Assembly (NCBI RefSeq): GCF_001312865.1
Contig: NZ_BBER01000001.1
Coordinates: 1 to 64,000, forward strand
Length of the DNA: 64,000 nucleotides
Origin: Lacticaseibacillus thailandensis DSM 22698 = JCM 13996
GTDB lineage: Bacteria > Bacillota > Bacilli > Lactobacillales > Lactobacillaceae
Direction of reading: 5' to 3'
Under the pieces are notes generated by a model. It ran no database searches. It worked only from the letters and a program-made list of their open reading frames with translations, and was not told where the DNA came from. The translations under genes and the position numbers were made by a program. Shown here piece by piece: positions 38,285-47,782 of the stretch (positions are counted from its first letter, which is position 1; every line of letters begins with the position of its first letter).

Positions 38285-39106
38285 ATGATTGATATCATTA
38301 AAGCCATTATTATTGGGATTGTTGAAGGGTTGACTGAATTCCTGCCGATTAGTTCCACGGGCCACATCGACCTGGTGCAATCACTGATCCATATGGGCCA
38401 GTCGCAGCAATTCAAGGACATGTTTAACTACGTGATCCAGTTGGGGGCCATCATGGCCGTGGTGATCTTGTACTTCAACAAGTTGAACCCGCTGGCACCC
38501 AGCAAGTCCCACTCCGAGAAGCGGTCCACGTGGTTATTATGGGCAAAGGTCATTGTGGCCGTCCTTCCCAGTGTTATCATTGGTTTCCCACTGAATGACT
38601 GGATGGATGAACACCTGCAGACGCCGCCGGTCATCGCGACGACGTTGATTCTCTACGGGATTTTGTTCATCGTGATCGAACGTTGGAACGCCAAGCGGAC
38701 CCCGGTAATCAACACCTTGGCTGATGTTTCGTTCCAGTTGGCGCTGTGCATCGGGTTGTTCCAGGCACTGTCCATTGTGCCGGGGACTAGTCGTAGCGGT
38801 GCCACCATTTTGGGGGCTATTATTCTCGGAACATCCCGTTACGTCGCCACTGAATTTTCGTTCTTCTTGGCGATTCCCACCATGTTTGGGGTATCCATCT
38901 TGAAGTTAGGAAAGTTCTTTGCTCAGGGTAACGCTTTTACCGGCGAACAATTTGCCGTCTTAGCGGTAGGGTTCATCGTTTCGTGGATCGTTGCCTGGCT
39001 CACCATTAAGTGGTTGTTGCGGTTTGTTCAGGGGCACGACTTCCAGGGCTTTGGGTGGTACCGCATTGCTTTAGGAATTGTGGTCGTGTTAGTCATGGTA
39101 TTGTAG
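38285..39106 (+). CDS. uppP: Undecaprenyl-diphosphatase (UppP/BacA)
   Basis: Recycles undecaprenyl pyrophosphate to the monophosphate carrier for cell wall synthesis and confers bacitracin tolerance. The 273-aa membrane protein has the catalytic motif [14 protein letters not shown] (about residues 16-29) and the second motif [10 protein letters not shown]. Start 38285 has TAGGAGG upstream; a longer reading from 38246 is less supported. Frame intact. Confidence 0.96.
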   Translation: MIDIIKAIIIGIVEGLTEFLPISSTGHIDLVQSLIHMGQSQQFKDMFNYVIQLGAIMAVVILYFNKLNPLAPSKSHSEKRSTWLLWAKVIVAVLPSVIIGFPLNDWMDEHLQTPPVIATTLILYGILFIVIERWNAKRTPVINTLADVSFQLALCIGLFQALSIVPGTSRSGATILGAIILGTSRYVATEFSFFLAIPTMFGVSILKLGKFFAQGNAFTGEQFAVLAVGFIVSWIVAWLTIKWLLRFVQGHDFQGFGWYRIALGIVVVLVMVL

Positions 39107-39212
39107 CGCGCGGGTCTGCAGTGTCGAGCCCGTACGGCAAATGTTGTCAAAAATTCCTGGCGGGTGGTCGTTAACCACTCACCAGTTACCAGTTATATGA
39201 GGAGAACAAAAC

Positions 39213-39884
39213 ATGCTGAATGAAATTGCCGTTGAGAACTTTACCTTAGTGCCGGCCGCCATGCGTGCGGGCGCCCAGCGCATCGAATTGACCGGTAACC
39301 TCGCGTCTGGTGGTTTGACCCCCAGTAAAGGGGTGATGGCGGAAACGCTGAAGTATTGCCACGAACACGACATGACGGTCGTGGCTATGGACCGCCCCCG
39401 TGGTGGGGATTACTACTTCAATGACATTGAGTTGAAGATGATGGAAGCCGATATGTTTGAAATGCAGGCACTCGGGGTCGACGCCGTCATCTTTGGGGTG
39501 CTGACCCGGGACAACCACCTGGACGCAGACGCCATGGAAAACCTGATTGCCGCTGCGGGTGGCATGGACCTGGTTTGCAACCTGGCGTTTGATTGGATTC
39601 CGCGGGCTGATCAGCATGCCGCTTTGGATTGGCTGGCGGACCATGGTTTCCGGCGGATTTTGACCCATGGGGGCTTGCTGGACACGAACGTCGTAGACAA
39701 CATCCCGGTTCTCAAGGAAACTGCTGCTTGGGCACAGGGCAAAATTGAGGTTATGCCCGGTGGTGGCGTTAACGACGGTAATAAGGAGCAGGTAACCAGC
39801 GCGATGGGGGTTAACCAAGCACACGGGACCCACTTGCTCGGCGAGCTGGTACCCGCCGTTCCGGTCCACACCCGGCCACTTTAA
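39213..39884 (+). CDS. cutC: CutC-like protein
   Basis: A 223-aa TIM-barrel protein of the CutC family, once linked to copper homeostasis; the biochemical activity is unresolved. Conserved segments are RIELTGNLASGGLTPSKG at the N-terminus, VFGVLT-like IFGVLTRDN, and GGGVN near residue 190. Ribosome site GAGGAG precedes the ATG. Alone, frame intact. Confidence 0.93.
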   Translation: MLNEIAVENFTLVPAAMRAGAQRIELTGNLASGGLTPSKGVMAETLKYCHEHDMTVVAMDRPRGGDYYFNDIELKMMEADMFEMQALGVDAVIFGVLTRDNHLDADAMENLIAAAGGMDLVCNLAFDWIPRADQHAALDWLADHGFRRILTHGGLLDTNVVDNIPVLKETAAWAQGKIEVMPGGGVNDGNKEQVTSAMGVNQAHGTHLLGELVPAVPVHTRPL

Positions 39885-39969
39885 TGACAGATAAACTGAC
39901 ATTTTTGCTTGTAAGTGCAAAACTGTCAAGTACCCTTGTGAGGAAAGCTTACGCGAATTGAACAAAACT

Positions 39970-40002
39970 GCGCCGTGGCGGATGACCGTCACGGCGCTTT
40001 TT
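39970..40002 (+). terminator. Terminator after cutC
   Basis: GCGCCGTG (39970-39977) and CACGGCGC (39990-39997) form an 8-bp stem followed by five T. Confidence 0.8.
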
Positions 40003-40112
40003 ATGTTGGGCGTGCTGCCCAAGGCCTATACCAATTGGTGAAAATATTGTCGGGGGGAAGCGTTAACCGGTGCTACCATGCCGGTATAGTGCAATCGAGG
40101 GAGGAACAACCA

Positions 40113-41423
40113 ATGAATACAGTTGATACGGCATTTGTGATACTCGCGAGTGTCTTGGTGTGGTTTATGACGCCGGGACTAGCCTTCTTTTACGGTGGCA
40201 TGGTTTCCAAGGGTAACGTCGTGAATACGATGCTGTCGGTGTTCTACATTACGGGGATCGCAATCTTGCTCTGGGTTGGTGGTGGCTACGAATTGGCCTT
40301 TAACGGGAACGTCCTCGGTATTATCGGTCGGATTCACGGGTTGTTCTTGTCTGGCGTGCACTTGACCACGTGATGGGGACGGGGCTACCGGTCGGGGCGT
40401 ACGTACTGTTCCAGATGATGTTTGCCATTATTACGCCGGCCCTGTTCGTTGGGGCGGTGGTTGGCCGCATGCACTTTAAGTACCTGACGTGGTTTATCGT
40501 GTGCTGGTCCGTCCTGGTGTACTACCCGTTGGTACACATGGTGTGGGGCCCAGGCGGTCTCCTAGGAGGCTTGGGGATGCTCGACTTTGCTGGTGGCACT
40601 GTCATTCACATCAATGCCGGTGTGACGGCACTCGTCCTCTCGGTGTTCCTGGGTCGGCGGCGGGTGTCCCGGTTTCAACCGTATAACCGTCCGTGGGTAT
40701 TACTCGGTACGGCGATTTTGTGGATCGGTTGGTATGGGTTTAATGCTGGGTCGGCATTGGGTGTCAACCGGGCGGCGGTCACGGCAGCCCTCACTACCAG
40801 TGTTGCCGCCGCCAGCGCCTGGTAGCCTGGATGGTCCTGGACGTCTATCGCACGGGAAAACCGACGCTGGTTGGTGTCTGCACGGGAGCACTTTGTGGGC
40901 TGGTGGGTATCACCCCGGCGGCTGGTTACGTCACCTGTGCGGGGGCCGCGGTGATTGGGCTAGTGGCGACGATTGCCAGTTACAGTTTTATCCAGTTGGT
41001 GAAGCCTCACCTCGGTGTGGATGATACCTGGATGCCTTTGGCTGCCATGGCGTTAGCGGGATTGTGGGTAGCCTGTTAACGGGTGTGTTCGCCAGCAAAG
41101 ACGTGGCTCCACAAATTAAACACGCGGGGGTGCTCTATGGTGGTGGTATGCGGTTGTTGTTGGTGCAACTGCTGGGTACGTTGGTCACGGTCATCATCGT
41201 TGCGGGCATGGTGGCGCTGATTACGGTGACGTTGCGGCGCTGCTTGCCCATGCGTGTCGGGGCCCAGGAGGAGCGGCTCGGGTTAGATTTGGGCGAACAC
41301 GGTGAGACGGCCGATTACACGGTGGCCGCGCTGCGGGCTTCGACGCCGGATGTCCTTAACTATCCGGATGAATTTACTGGACAACTGGGTGGTTTAGGTC
41401 ACTTACCCAACAAGAGACGTTAA
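40113..41423 (+). CDS. amtB: Ammonium transporter, three frame breaks
   Basis: Amt-family ammonium channel of 437 aa (repaired) with about 11 spans. Pore residues are evident: WFMTPGLAFFYGGMV at the N-terminus, GGTVIHINAGVTALV with the first pore His, and, after repair, DAFGCHGVSGIVGSLLTGVF with the second pore His region. Bases are missing near 40371, 40821 (GCCCTG read GCCTG) and 41032 (TGGGAT read TGGAT); the last one hides the second His motif. No glnK gene adjoins it. Start 40113 follows GGGAGGA. Confidence 0.92.
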
Positions 41424-41433
41424 GTTGCTGCCA

Positions 41434-41467
41434 TAAAAAAAACACCAATTAGCAACTAATTGGTGTT
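41434..41467. terminator. Terminator between amtB and rpsN
   Basis: AACACCAATTAG and CTAATTGGTGTT form a 12-bp stem. On the minus strand an eight- to nine-base T-run follows, so it mainly serves rpsN. Confidence 0.88.
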
Positions 41468-41496
41468 GAATGATTCATGCAATTAAAGTGTCATGC

Positions 41497-41766
41497 TTAC
41501 CAGCTAGCCTTGCGCACACCAGGAATTTGTCCTTGGTGCGCTAGCCGCCGAAAGTTGAGGCGAGACATGCCAAACTTACGCATGTAGGCATGTGGACGTC
41601 CGTCGATACGGTCGCGATGGTGCAGCCGCACTGGCGAGGCGTCGCGGGGCAACGTCGCTAGGGCAGCATAATTGTGTTGCTGCTTGTACTCCGCTCGCTT
41701 GGCGGCGTACTTAGCCACGGTCGCTGCTTGACGCCGGGCCTTCATGATCTTTGATTTCTTGGCCAT
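41497..41766 (-). CDS. rpsN: Ribosomal protein S14, zinc-free type
   Basis: An 89-aa S14 whose C-terminal core [20 protein letters not shown] is typical. The two CxxC pairs of the zinc-ribbon form are absent, so this is the C-minus, longer form that in many Bacillota replaces the zinc form under zinc limitation, often under Zur. Here it lies alone, away from the ribosomal protein operon, with a leader of about 115 nt holding several inverted repeats; I could not identify a Zur box. Start 41766 has AAAGGAG. Confidence 0.95.
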   Translation of the reverse strand: MAKKSKIMKARRQAATVAKYAAKRAEYKQQHNYAALATLPRDASPVRLHHRDRIDGRPHAYMRKFGMSRLNFRRLAHQGQIPGVRKASW

Positions 41767-41791
41767 AGTGAACTCCTTTCTCGCACACGGG

Positions 41792-41866
41792 GTGCGCAAA
41801 TGATTTTATACTGGTAGGTGCTACCGATTGTTGACTCGGTGTAGCATCCCTTGACTGGTCGGTCAA
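41792..41866 (-). promoter_or_regulatory. Inverted-repeat-rich leader of rpsN
   Basis: Three inverted repeats lie between the gene and its likely promoter (TATAAT on the minus strand at 41887-41892): CGCAC/GTGCG at 41792-41806 next to the ribosome site, GGTGCTACCGA/TCGGTGTAGCATC at 41817-41848, and TTGAC/GTCAA at 41851-41866. Their role is unknown; they could fold in the mRNA leader or bind a regulator. Confidence 0.5.
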
Positions 41867-42054
41867 TACGCTTAACAACAATATTCATTATACACTGGTT
41901 ACTAACAAAAAGAAAGTGAATTGGCGGACACGTTGGCGATTGTGATCGGACAGCTGGCTTTGTAACCGCCTTGTCACAAATCATTATGACCATGAATGGC
42001 GCTGAACCCTAGGGTGACGGCGATACGAGGCTATTTTCCGCGGGCGGTTAAGGG

Positions 42055-42211
42055 TTGCATTTACAACGTGTCGGTGATATAGTTTCTGCAAGGCCGATTA
42101 ATCTCCGACTTTTATCAGGTGCGTGGTTGCCGGTTTGATAAAAGTTTGCGACTAAGGTCCACTAGCGTATCATCTCGCCGTGCTTAGCACCGAGGTGGTC
42201 CGCTTTTTTTT
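42055..42211 (+). ncRNA. Candidate small RNA with its own promoter and terminator
   Basis: Promoter TTGCAT (42055-42060), 17-bp spacer, TATAGT (42078-42083). A perfect 10-bp stem ACTTTTATCA (42108-42117) with TGATAAAAGT (42136-42145) follows. The end is a compound terminator: GGTCCAC with GTGGTCC (one mismatch) outside, CTCG/CGAG and GTGC/GCAC inside, then eight T (42204-42211). Transcript would be about 120 nt. No reading frame with a ribosome site was seen inside. corA has its own promoter candidate (TACAAT at 42302-42307), so this need not be a leader; an attenuator for corA remains possible. Confidence 0.6.
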
Positions 42212-42341
42212 GTGGCCGGGACAATGCTACCGCGGTTCTACCGCCCGCCACTCAGGCATTACACGGGGCAAGTGTGACCTGACTTTTACCAGCCAGTGCC
42301 GTACAATGGGGTTATTCAATCAGGACGAGGAGGGCGGCACC

Positions 42342-43284
42342 ATGCTGGATGTTTATCGACGCAATGCGGCCGGATCACTTTACCCAGTTAAAACAATTGC
42401 TCCGGGCACCTGGATCAACGTGGTGGCACCGGATAGGGACGAGCGGGCGCGACTGCTGCAGGAAGCCACGTGCCCGAGGACTTCCTCCTCTACGGGTTGG
42501 ACCCTGACGAAGGGGCCCGCTTTGAGTTTGACGAGGATAACCATAGTGGGCTGATTATTTACGACATGCCCACGGTGGTGGCCCATGAGCACCAGCGGTA
42601 TAGCTACAAAACCATTCCGCTGGCGATGATCATCACCCCAGATTGTATCGTGACCCTTCACGAGGAGCCGGTACCGTTGCTGGGCATGTTTGTAGAGGGC
42701 AAAGTCGCGGGGTTTGACCCCGAACGGCGCATGCTGGCCGCGCTACAGATGATGTACCAGGTGAGCGTGAGTTACCTCGCATACCTGCGGGACATGAACA
42801 AGGAGCGCGAGCGGACCGAGGCCAAGTTACAAAAGTCCTTGCGGAACGATGACCTGTACGGCCTGATGAGCATTCAGCGTAGTTTGGTGTACTTCATGAT
42901 GAGTTTACGGACGGACCGGAACGTGCTGGATAACTTGCGGCGCAGCACCAGTTAACCTTGGCCGAGGACGAGCAGGACCTGCTGGAAGATATCGGCATTG
43001 AAGTGCAGCAAGCGACCGAAATGTCGCAAATTAGTAATTCGATCATCAAGGAAACTGCGGATACATATTCGTCGATCATTAGTAACAACATGAACGGTGT
43101 GATGAAGTTTTTGACCAGTTATTCCATCATTTTGACGATTCCCACCCTGGTGTTCTCATTTTACGGGATGAACGTCGCGTTGCCGTTCTCGCATTCGGCA
43201 CTCAGTTGGGCCATCACCATTTTGATTTCGGTACTCATTGCTGCTGTCATCAGCGTCGACTTTTGGCGGCACAGGTACTTTTAG
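42342..43284 (+). CDS. corA: CorA-family divalent cation transporter, two frame breaks
   Basis: Mg2+/Co2+ channel of the plasma membrane. The long cytoplasmic domain is followed by two C-terminal spans with the signature YGMNV between them. Bases are missing near 42469 (restores VPEDFLLYGL) and near 42951 (CCC read CC; restores QLTLAEDEQDLLEDIGIE). Repaired length 314 aa, normal. Start 42342 has GGAGGG. It follows the candidate small RNA region. Confidence 0.92.
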
Positions 43285-43337
43285 TACGTAGCAGTAGTCC
43301 GCAGTAGCAAATTAATTAAGCAAAGGAAGTAAGTGCG

Positions 43338-43846
43338 TTGACCAACCACATTGTTTTATACCAGCCAGAAATTCCGCAAAACACGGGGAACATCGCCCGG
43401 ACGTGCGTCGCACGGGTGCCATTTTGGATATTATCAAACCGATGAAATTCAAAATTAACGACCACACGGTCAAACGTGCGGGACTCGATTATTGGGACAA
43501 GTTGCAACTGGTGTTCCATGACAGTCTGGACGATTTTATGGCGACGGTGCATGATCGCGGGCGGCTCCACTTGATCACTAAGTTTGCCAGCGAAACGTAT
43601 TCGGATCGCGACCTATCGGCGACCACGGGCGACCAGTACTTCATGTTTGGCAAGGAAACGACCGGTTTGCCGGAGCCATTCCTGCGCGAATACGCGGACC
43701 GTTGCCTGCGTATTCCGATGACGGACGGTATTCGGGCCCTGAACCTGTCAAACTGCGCGGCACTGGTCATTTATGAAGCGCTGCGGCAGCAAAACTTCGC
43801 CGGCCTGGAACGGGTGCACGAATATCCACACGATAAGTTGAAGTAA
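43338..43846 (+). CDS. trmL: tRNA (cytidine/uridine-34 2'-O)-methyltransferase, one frame break
   Basis: SPOUT-class methyltransferase that modifies the wobble base of certain leucine tRNAs. It starts at TTG 43338 with AAAGGAAG. Motifs: [18 protein letters not shown] at the N-terminus, [13 protein letters not shown] (knot), and [20 protein letters not shown] near the C-terminus. One C is missing near 43411 (GCCACG read GCACG). Repaired length 169 aa, normal for TrmL. Confidence 0.93.
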
Positions 43847-43855
43847 CCCACCGCG

Positions 43856-43898
43856 AGCGTTTCCGCCCAGTCCAGTCACTGGCGGGCACGCTTTTTTT
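43856..43898 (+). terminator. Terminator after trmL
   Basis: AGCGT and CCGCCCAGT pair with ACTGGCGGG and ACGCT in a long imperfect stem, followed by seven T. Confidence 0.88.
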
Positions 43899-44090
43899 GG
43901 TCCAAAGATGTGGGGTAGCGTGCTGACCAGCTCGGGGTGGGTGAACCGCTTCCCAGTGCACGTCAAGGCGCGGTTCGCTACGCACCAGCTACGGCGTTAT
44001 GGCGGTCCCACGCACCGTGGTGGGTCATACTCATGCGACACCACGGCAGAAGTCTTGTATAATCGGTAAGAGAAATGGGGGCACTACGTA

Positions 44091-46505
44091 ATGGCAAAGA
44101 GACGCCGCAAAACGACAACTGCACGTAAAACAACCGCCCGGCGCAGAAGTAGCGGGGATTATACACTTAACTGGGTGGGCGCGATCCTACTCCTCGTGAG
44201 CGTCTTGACCGCCACGCAATTGGGACTCATTGGTGTGACCTTTGCCAACATGTTGCGCATCGTGGTCGGGGATAGCTTTGTCGTCGCCGCGTGGGTACTG
44301 GCCGTACTTGGTGCATGGTTGCTGTTTACCGGCAAGATGCCGCGCATTAAGCACCGTGTATGGTGGGGCTTCGCCCTCTTTTACGTGGGCGTATTACTCT
44401 GGATGACAGCCACGACCATGAACAAGTTGGCCGTTCACAGTCACTTCCTGTCCGCCTCGTGGGCGATCCTCAAAGCTGACTTTCAACAACTAACTACCGC
44501 CAACCCAATTGGTGGCGGGCAAATCAGTAGTGCCATTTACACGTTGACCTATGCGCTGGTTTCGTCACTCGGTTCATACATTGTTGCCGGTTTGGCGATC
44601 CTGGCTGGGATCATGATCTTCTTGGGCGTTACACCCGCCCAGTTGTTTGATGCACTCCAGAGTTTCGGTGCTTGGTTGGCTGAGGGTGGTCGGCGCCTCC
44701 GCGACACTTACACTAATTGGCGTACTGCGCACGACGAGCGTGCGGCCGATGACGCGCAAAAAGACGCGCAGGTTGCCAGCCGGAAACAACGTCGGGCTGA
44801 GGCTAAGGCAGCGCAGACGGCGCACAAAGCGGACGATAAGGATCTACCGACGCCGCATGATCACGACGAACCACTAGTCGGTCAAGTGGACACACCTACG
44901 ACAGCAGATGATTTTCACATTAACGTGCCGTCTTCCGCGGCGCCGACTAGCAGTGCGGCGGCCAGTGGGGCACAGAATATTGCGGCATCCAGCAGTTCGG
45001 CGAGTCCGGAGCACGCCGAGCAACTGTCTTATGACGACGCGTTGGCCCAGACGGGGGAGCCTACGGACGATTACCAGTTGCCGTCATTGGACTTGTTATC
45101 CCAGCCAAAGCCGGTTGACCAGTCCGAAGAGCTCAGTGCGATTCAGAAGAACCGGACCAAATTGGAACAGACCTTCAAGAGTTTTGGGGTCGACGTGACC
45201 GTGAAGTCGGCGAGCCTCGGGCCGTCCATTACTAAGTATGAAATTGAACCGGCCGTCGGGGTCAAGGTGTCGAAAATTGTGAACCTGACTGACGACCTGG
45301 CGTTGGCGCTGGCAGCGAAGGATATTCGTATTGAGGCGCCGATCCCCGGTAAGAGTTTGATTGGGATCGAAGTGCCGAACGCACACGTAGCCACCGTGGG
45401 TTTTCAGGAAGTCTTTGGCGCGGTTAAGCAGCACCCAAACAAGCCCCTGGTAGTGCCACTGGGTAAAACCGTGACGGGGGACATCGTGACGAGTGACCTG
45501 GCCAAGATGCCGCACCTGCTGATCGCGGGGGCGACGGGATCCGGGAAGTCCGTGATGATCAACGTTATCATTACCAGTCTGTTGATGACCACCAAGCCGT
45601 CAGCAGTGCGGCTGATGCTGATCGATCCAAAGAAGGTTGAGCTATCGATCTATAATGGTATCCCGCACCTGCTCGCACCAGTTGTTACTGAAGCTAAGCG
45701 CGCCCCAGCCGCTCTAAATAAGATTCTCAAGGAAATGGAACGGCGTTACGAAGCCTTTTCGGCGGCGGGTGTTCGTAACATGGAAGAGTACAACCGGAAA
45801 GTACAACAAGACCCCACGGGTAACGCGAAGAAAATGCCGTTTATCGTGGTGATTATCGATGAATTGGCTGACCTGATGATGGTTGCGGGGTCCGAGGTGG
45901 AAACCGCCATTATCCGCATCGGGCAGATGGCCCGAGCAGCTGGCATCCACATGATTATTGCTACGCAGCGGCCATCGGTTGACGTCATTACGGGGTTGAT
46001 CAAAGCCAACATCCCGTCCCGCATTGCCTTTGCCGTTTCCAGCGGGGTGGATTCCCGGACCATTCTGGACATGAACGGAGCCGAGAAACTGCTGGGCCGT
46101 GGTGATATGCTCTATGATCCAATTGATATGAACAAACCACAGCGGGTACAGGGTGCCTTCATTCCGTCGGCGGACGTCGAGGCGGTGGTGCAGTACATCA
46201 CTAACCAGGTAGCGCCAGCCTACGACGAGAGCATGATTCCGACCGCTGAGGATGAACAAACTGACGAGCCCGGCGCTGAGGAGGACGAATTGTTTAACGA
46301 TGCGCTGGCCTTTGTGGCGCAGAAACAGTCCGCCAGCACGTCCATGTTACAGCGCCGGTTCCGCATCGGTTACAACCGGGCAGCCCGCTTGATCGATGAC
46401 CTGGAAAACCGGGGTTATATCGGTCCAAGCCAGGGTAGTAAGCCACGGCAGGTCTTTGCGAAGCCTGCCGACGATCAGTCCGGGCCCAAGCAGTCGGGCG
46501 CATAA
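44091..46505 (+). CDS. ftsK: DNA translocase FtsK/SpoIIIE
   Basis: Septum-located ATP-driven DNA pump that clears and aligns chromosomes at division. Of 804 aa, residues about 25-185 form four membrane spans, about 200-340 a charged and Ser/Ala-rich linker, then the motor domain with Walker A AGATGSGKSVMIN (about 478-490) and Walker B-like FIVVIIDELADLMMV, and a C-terminal winged-helix gamma domain ending SQGSKPRQVFAKP that reads polar DNA signals. First gene of the conserved ftsK to rny cluster. A TATAAT lies at 44058-44063. Frame intact. Confidence 0.97.
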   Translation: MAKRRRKTTTARKTTARRRSSGDYTLNWVGAILLLVSVLTATQLGLIGVTFANMLRIVVGDSFVVAAWVLAVLGAWLLFTGKMPRIKHRVWWGFALFYVGVLLWMTATTMNKLAVHSHFLSASWAILKADFQQLTTANPIGGGQISSAIYTLTYALVSSLGSYIVAGLAILAGIMIFLGVTPAQLFDALQSFGAWLAEGGRRLRDTYTNWRTAHDERAADDAQKDAQVASRKQRRAEAKAAQTAHKADDKDLPTPHDHDEPLVGQVDTPTTADDFHINVPSSAAPTSSAAASGAQNIAASSSSASPEHAEQLSYDDALAQTGEPTDDYQLPSLDLLSQPKPVDQSEELSAIQKNRTKLEQTFKSFGVDVTVKSASLGPSITKYEIEPAVGVKVSKIVNLTDDLALALAAKDIRIEAPIPGKSLIGIEVPNAHVATVGFQEVFGAVKQHPNKPLVVPLGKTVTGDIVTSDLAKMPHLLIAGATGSGKSVMINVIITSLLMTTKPSAVRLMLIDPKKVELSIYNGIPHLLAPVVTEAKRAPAALNKILKEMERRYEAFSAAGVRNMEEYNRKVQQDPTGNAKKMPFIVVIIDELADLMMVAGSEVETAIIRIGQMARAAGIHMIIATQRPSVDVITGLIKANIPSRIAFAVSSGVDSRTILDMNGAEKLLGRGDMLYDPIDMNKPQRVQGAFIPSADVEAVVQYITNQVAPAYDESMIPTAEDEQTDEPGAEEDELFNDALAFVAQKQSASTSMLQRRFRIGYNRAARLIDDLENRGYIGPSQGSKPRQVFAKPADDQSGPKQSGA

Positions 46506-46528
46506 TTGTCGTTGAGAAGGAGAACAAC

Positions 46529-47782
46529 TTGCGAACTAAGATTACCGATGGTGTATACCTGAATGTCATTACGTCGAACCAGTTTAAAACAACGCGGATC
46601 AACGTCCAGTTCTTGGCCCCATTACGGGCACAACAAAGTGGCCGGCGGGGGTTGTTGACCAGCGTTTTGGAAACGAACAGTGCGGAGTACCCCACGCAGG
46701 ACCAGTTAGCGGCCCGCCTGGAGGAAATGTACGGCGCCAGCTTTGGCTTTGGCGTCGCACGCGAGGGGGCGGTGCACCGGATGGGCGCCGCCATTAGCGT
46801 GCTGAACGATCAATACACCGACACGCCGTTATTGCCCGCAGCTTTTGCGTTTTTACGCTCGGTATTGATGCGCCCGTTAATGCAGGGCAGCGTGCTCGAT
46901 CCGGCCACGGTGCAACGGGAACGCGACAACCTGTTGCTGTATTTAGCTTCCCTTAAAGAGGACCGGGGGACCCAGGCCGCGTTGGCCTTGCAACACGGCT
47001 ACTTCGATGACCCCGTGCAAGCGGCGCCGAGTTTTGGTGAATCCGCGGACATTGAGGGCATCGACGCCCAGACGCTGACTGATGTGTACCACGACGCGCT
47101 GACGCACGACGCCATCGAGATCATCGTCCTCGGGCCAGTCACGACGGAAACCGTGTTACCGTTGGCCCAGCAGTTGGGCTTTGCCCCACGGCAGGTGGCG
47201 TTGAGTCCGGGCTACGACCAGCCGGTCCACACGGACGTGCGCCAGTTCCACGAGCACGCCCCAGTGCAGCAAGCCAAGTTGAACTTGGGTTACCACGTCG
47301 AAAGTGACGATTGTGGCCCGCGGTACTTTGCGGCCATGGTTGCCAACCAGCTTTTTGGGGGATCGCCATTGTCGTTATTGTTCCGGAACGTACGCGAGCA
47401 GGCAAGCTTGGCTTACTTTGCCAGTTCTAGTCTTAACCAGCGGCGGCACTTTATGATGGTGCAAACGGGGATTGAGGCAGCTAACCGTGCACAAACTGAG
47501 GCGTTGATTGCCGAGCAACTGGACAAAGTAGTGCGGGGTGACTTCCCGGACGATCTGCTCCAAACCGTGAAGGACGAAATTTTGAACGGTCGCGAATCGG
47601 CGCTGGATAGTCAGCGGTTCTTGATGAACCAGGCGCTGACTAGCGCGTTACAACCAGCGGCGGCGTTGGACTTACCTACGTTTACCGCGCGCGTACAGGC
47701 GGTGACCAAAGCGGATGTGGCCGCTGCGGCGGCGACGTTTAAGCTGCAGGCCGTGTACTTGCTTGATGGGGAGGAACAGTAA
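46529..47782 (+). CDS. yfmF: M16 peptidase-like protein, YfmF type (inactive-subunit form)
   Basis: A 417-aa insulinase-fold protein. At the position of the zinc motif HxxEH it reads LTSVLETNSAEY, so zinc ligands are missing, as in YfmF proteins that pair with a catalytic partner. It starts at TTG 46529 with AGAAGGAG. Its stop overlaps the next start (TAATG at 47780-47784), suggesting coupled production with the HxxEH-containing partner. Function of the pair is not firmly known. Confidence 0.9.
   Translation: MRTKITDGVYLNVITSNQFKTTRINVQFLAPLRAQQSGRRGLLTSVLETNSAEYPTQDQLAARLEEMYGASFGFGVAREGAVHRMGAAISVLNDQYTDTPLLPAAFAFLRSVLMRPLMQGSVLDPATVQRERDNLLLYLASLKEDRGTQAALALQHGYFDDPVQAAPSFGESADIEGIDAQTLTDVYHDALTHDAIEIIVLGPVTTETVLPLAQQLGFAPRQVALSPGYDQPVHTDVRQFHEHAPVQQAKLNLGYHVESDDCGPRYFAAMVANQLFGGSPLSLLFRNVREQASLAYFASSSLNQRRHFMMVQTGIEAANRAQTEALIAEQLDKVVRGDFPDDLLQTVKDEILNGRESALDSQRFLMNQALTSALQPAAALDLPTFTARVQAVTKADVAAAAATFKLQAVYLLDGEEQ

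Noticed and set aside
41817-41866. Zur operator for rpsN
   Set aside because: Inverted repeats are present, but none matches the known Zur consensus closely enough to name it.
42087-42211. M-box or manganese (yybP-ykoY) riboswitch before corA
   Set aside because: The conserved loop sequences of these classes are absent; left as an unclassified RNA candidate.
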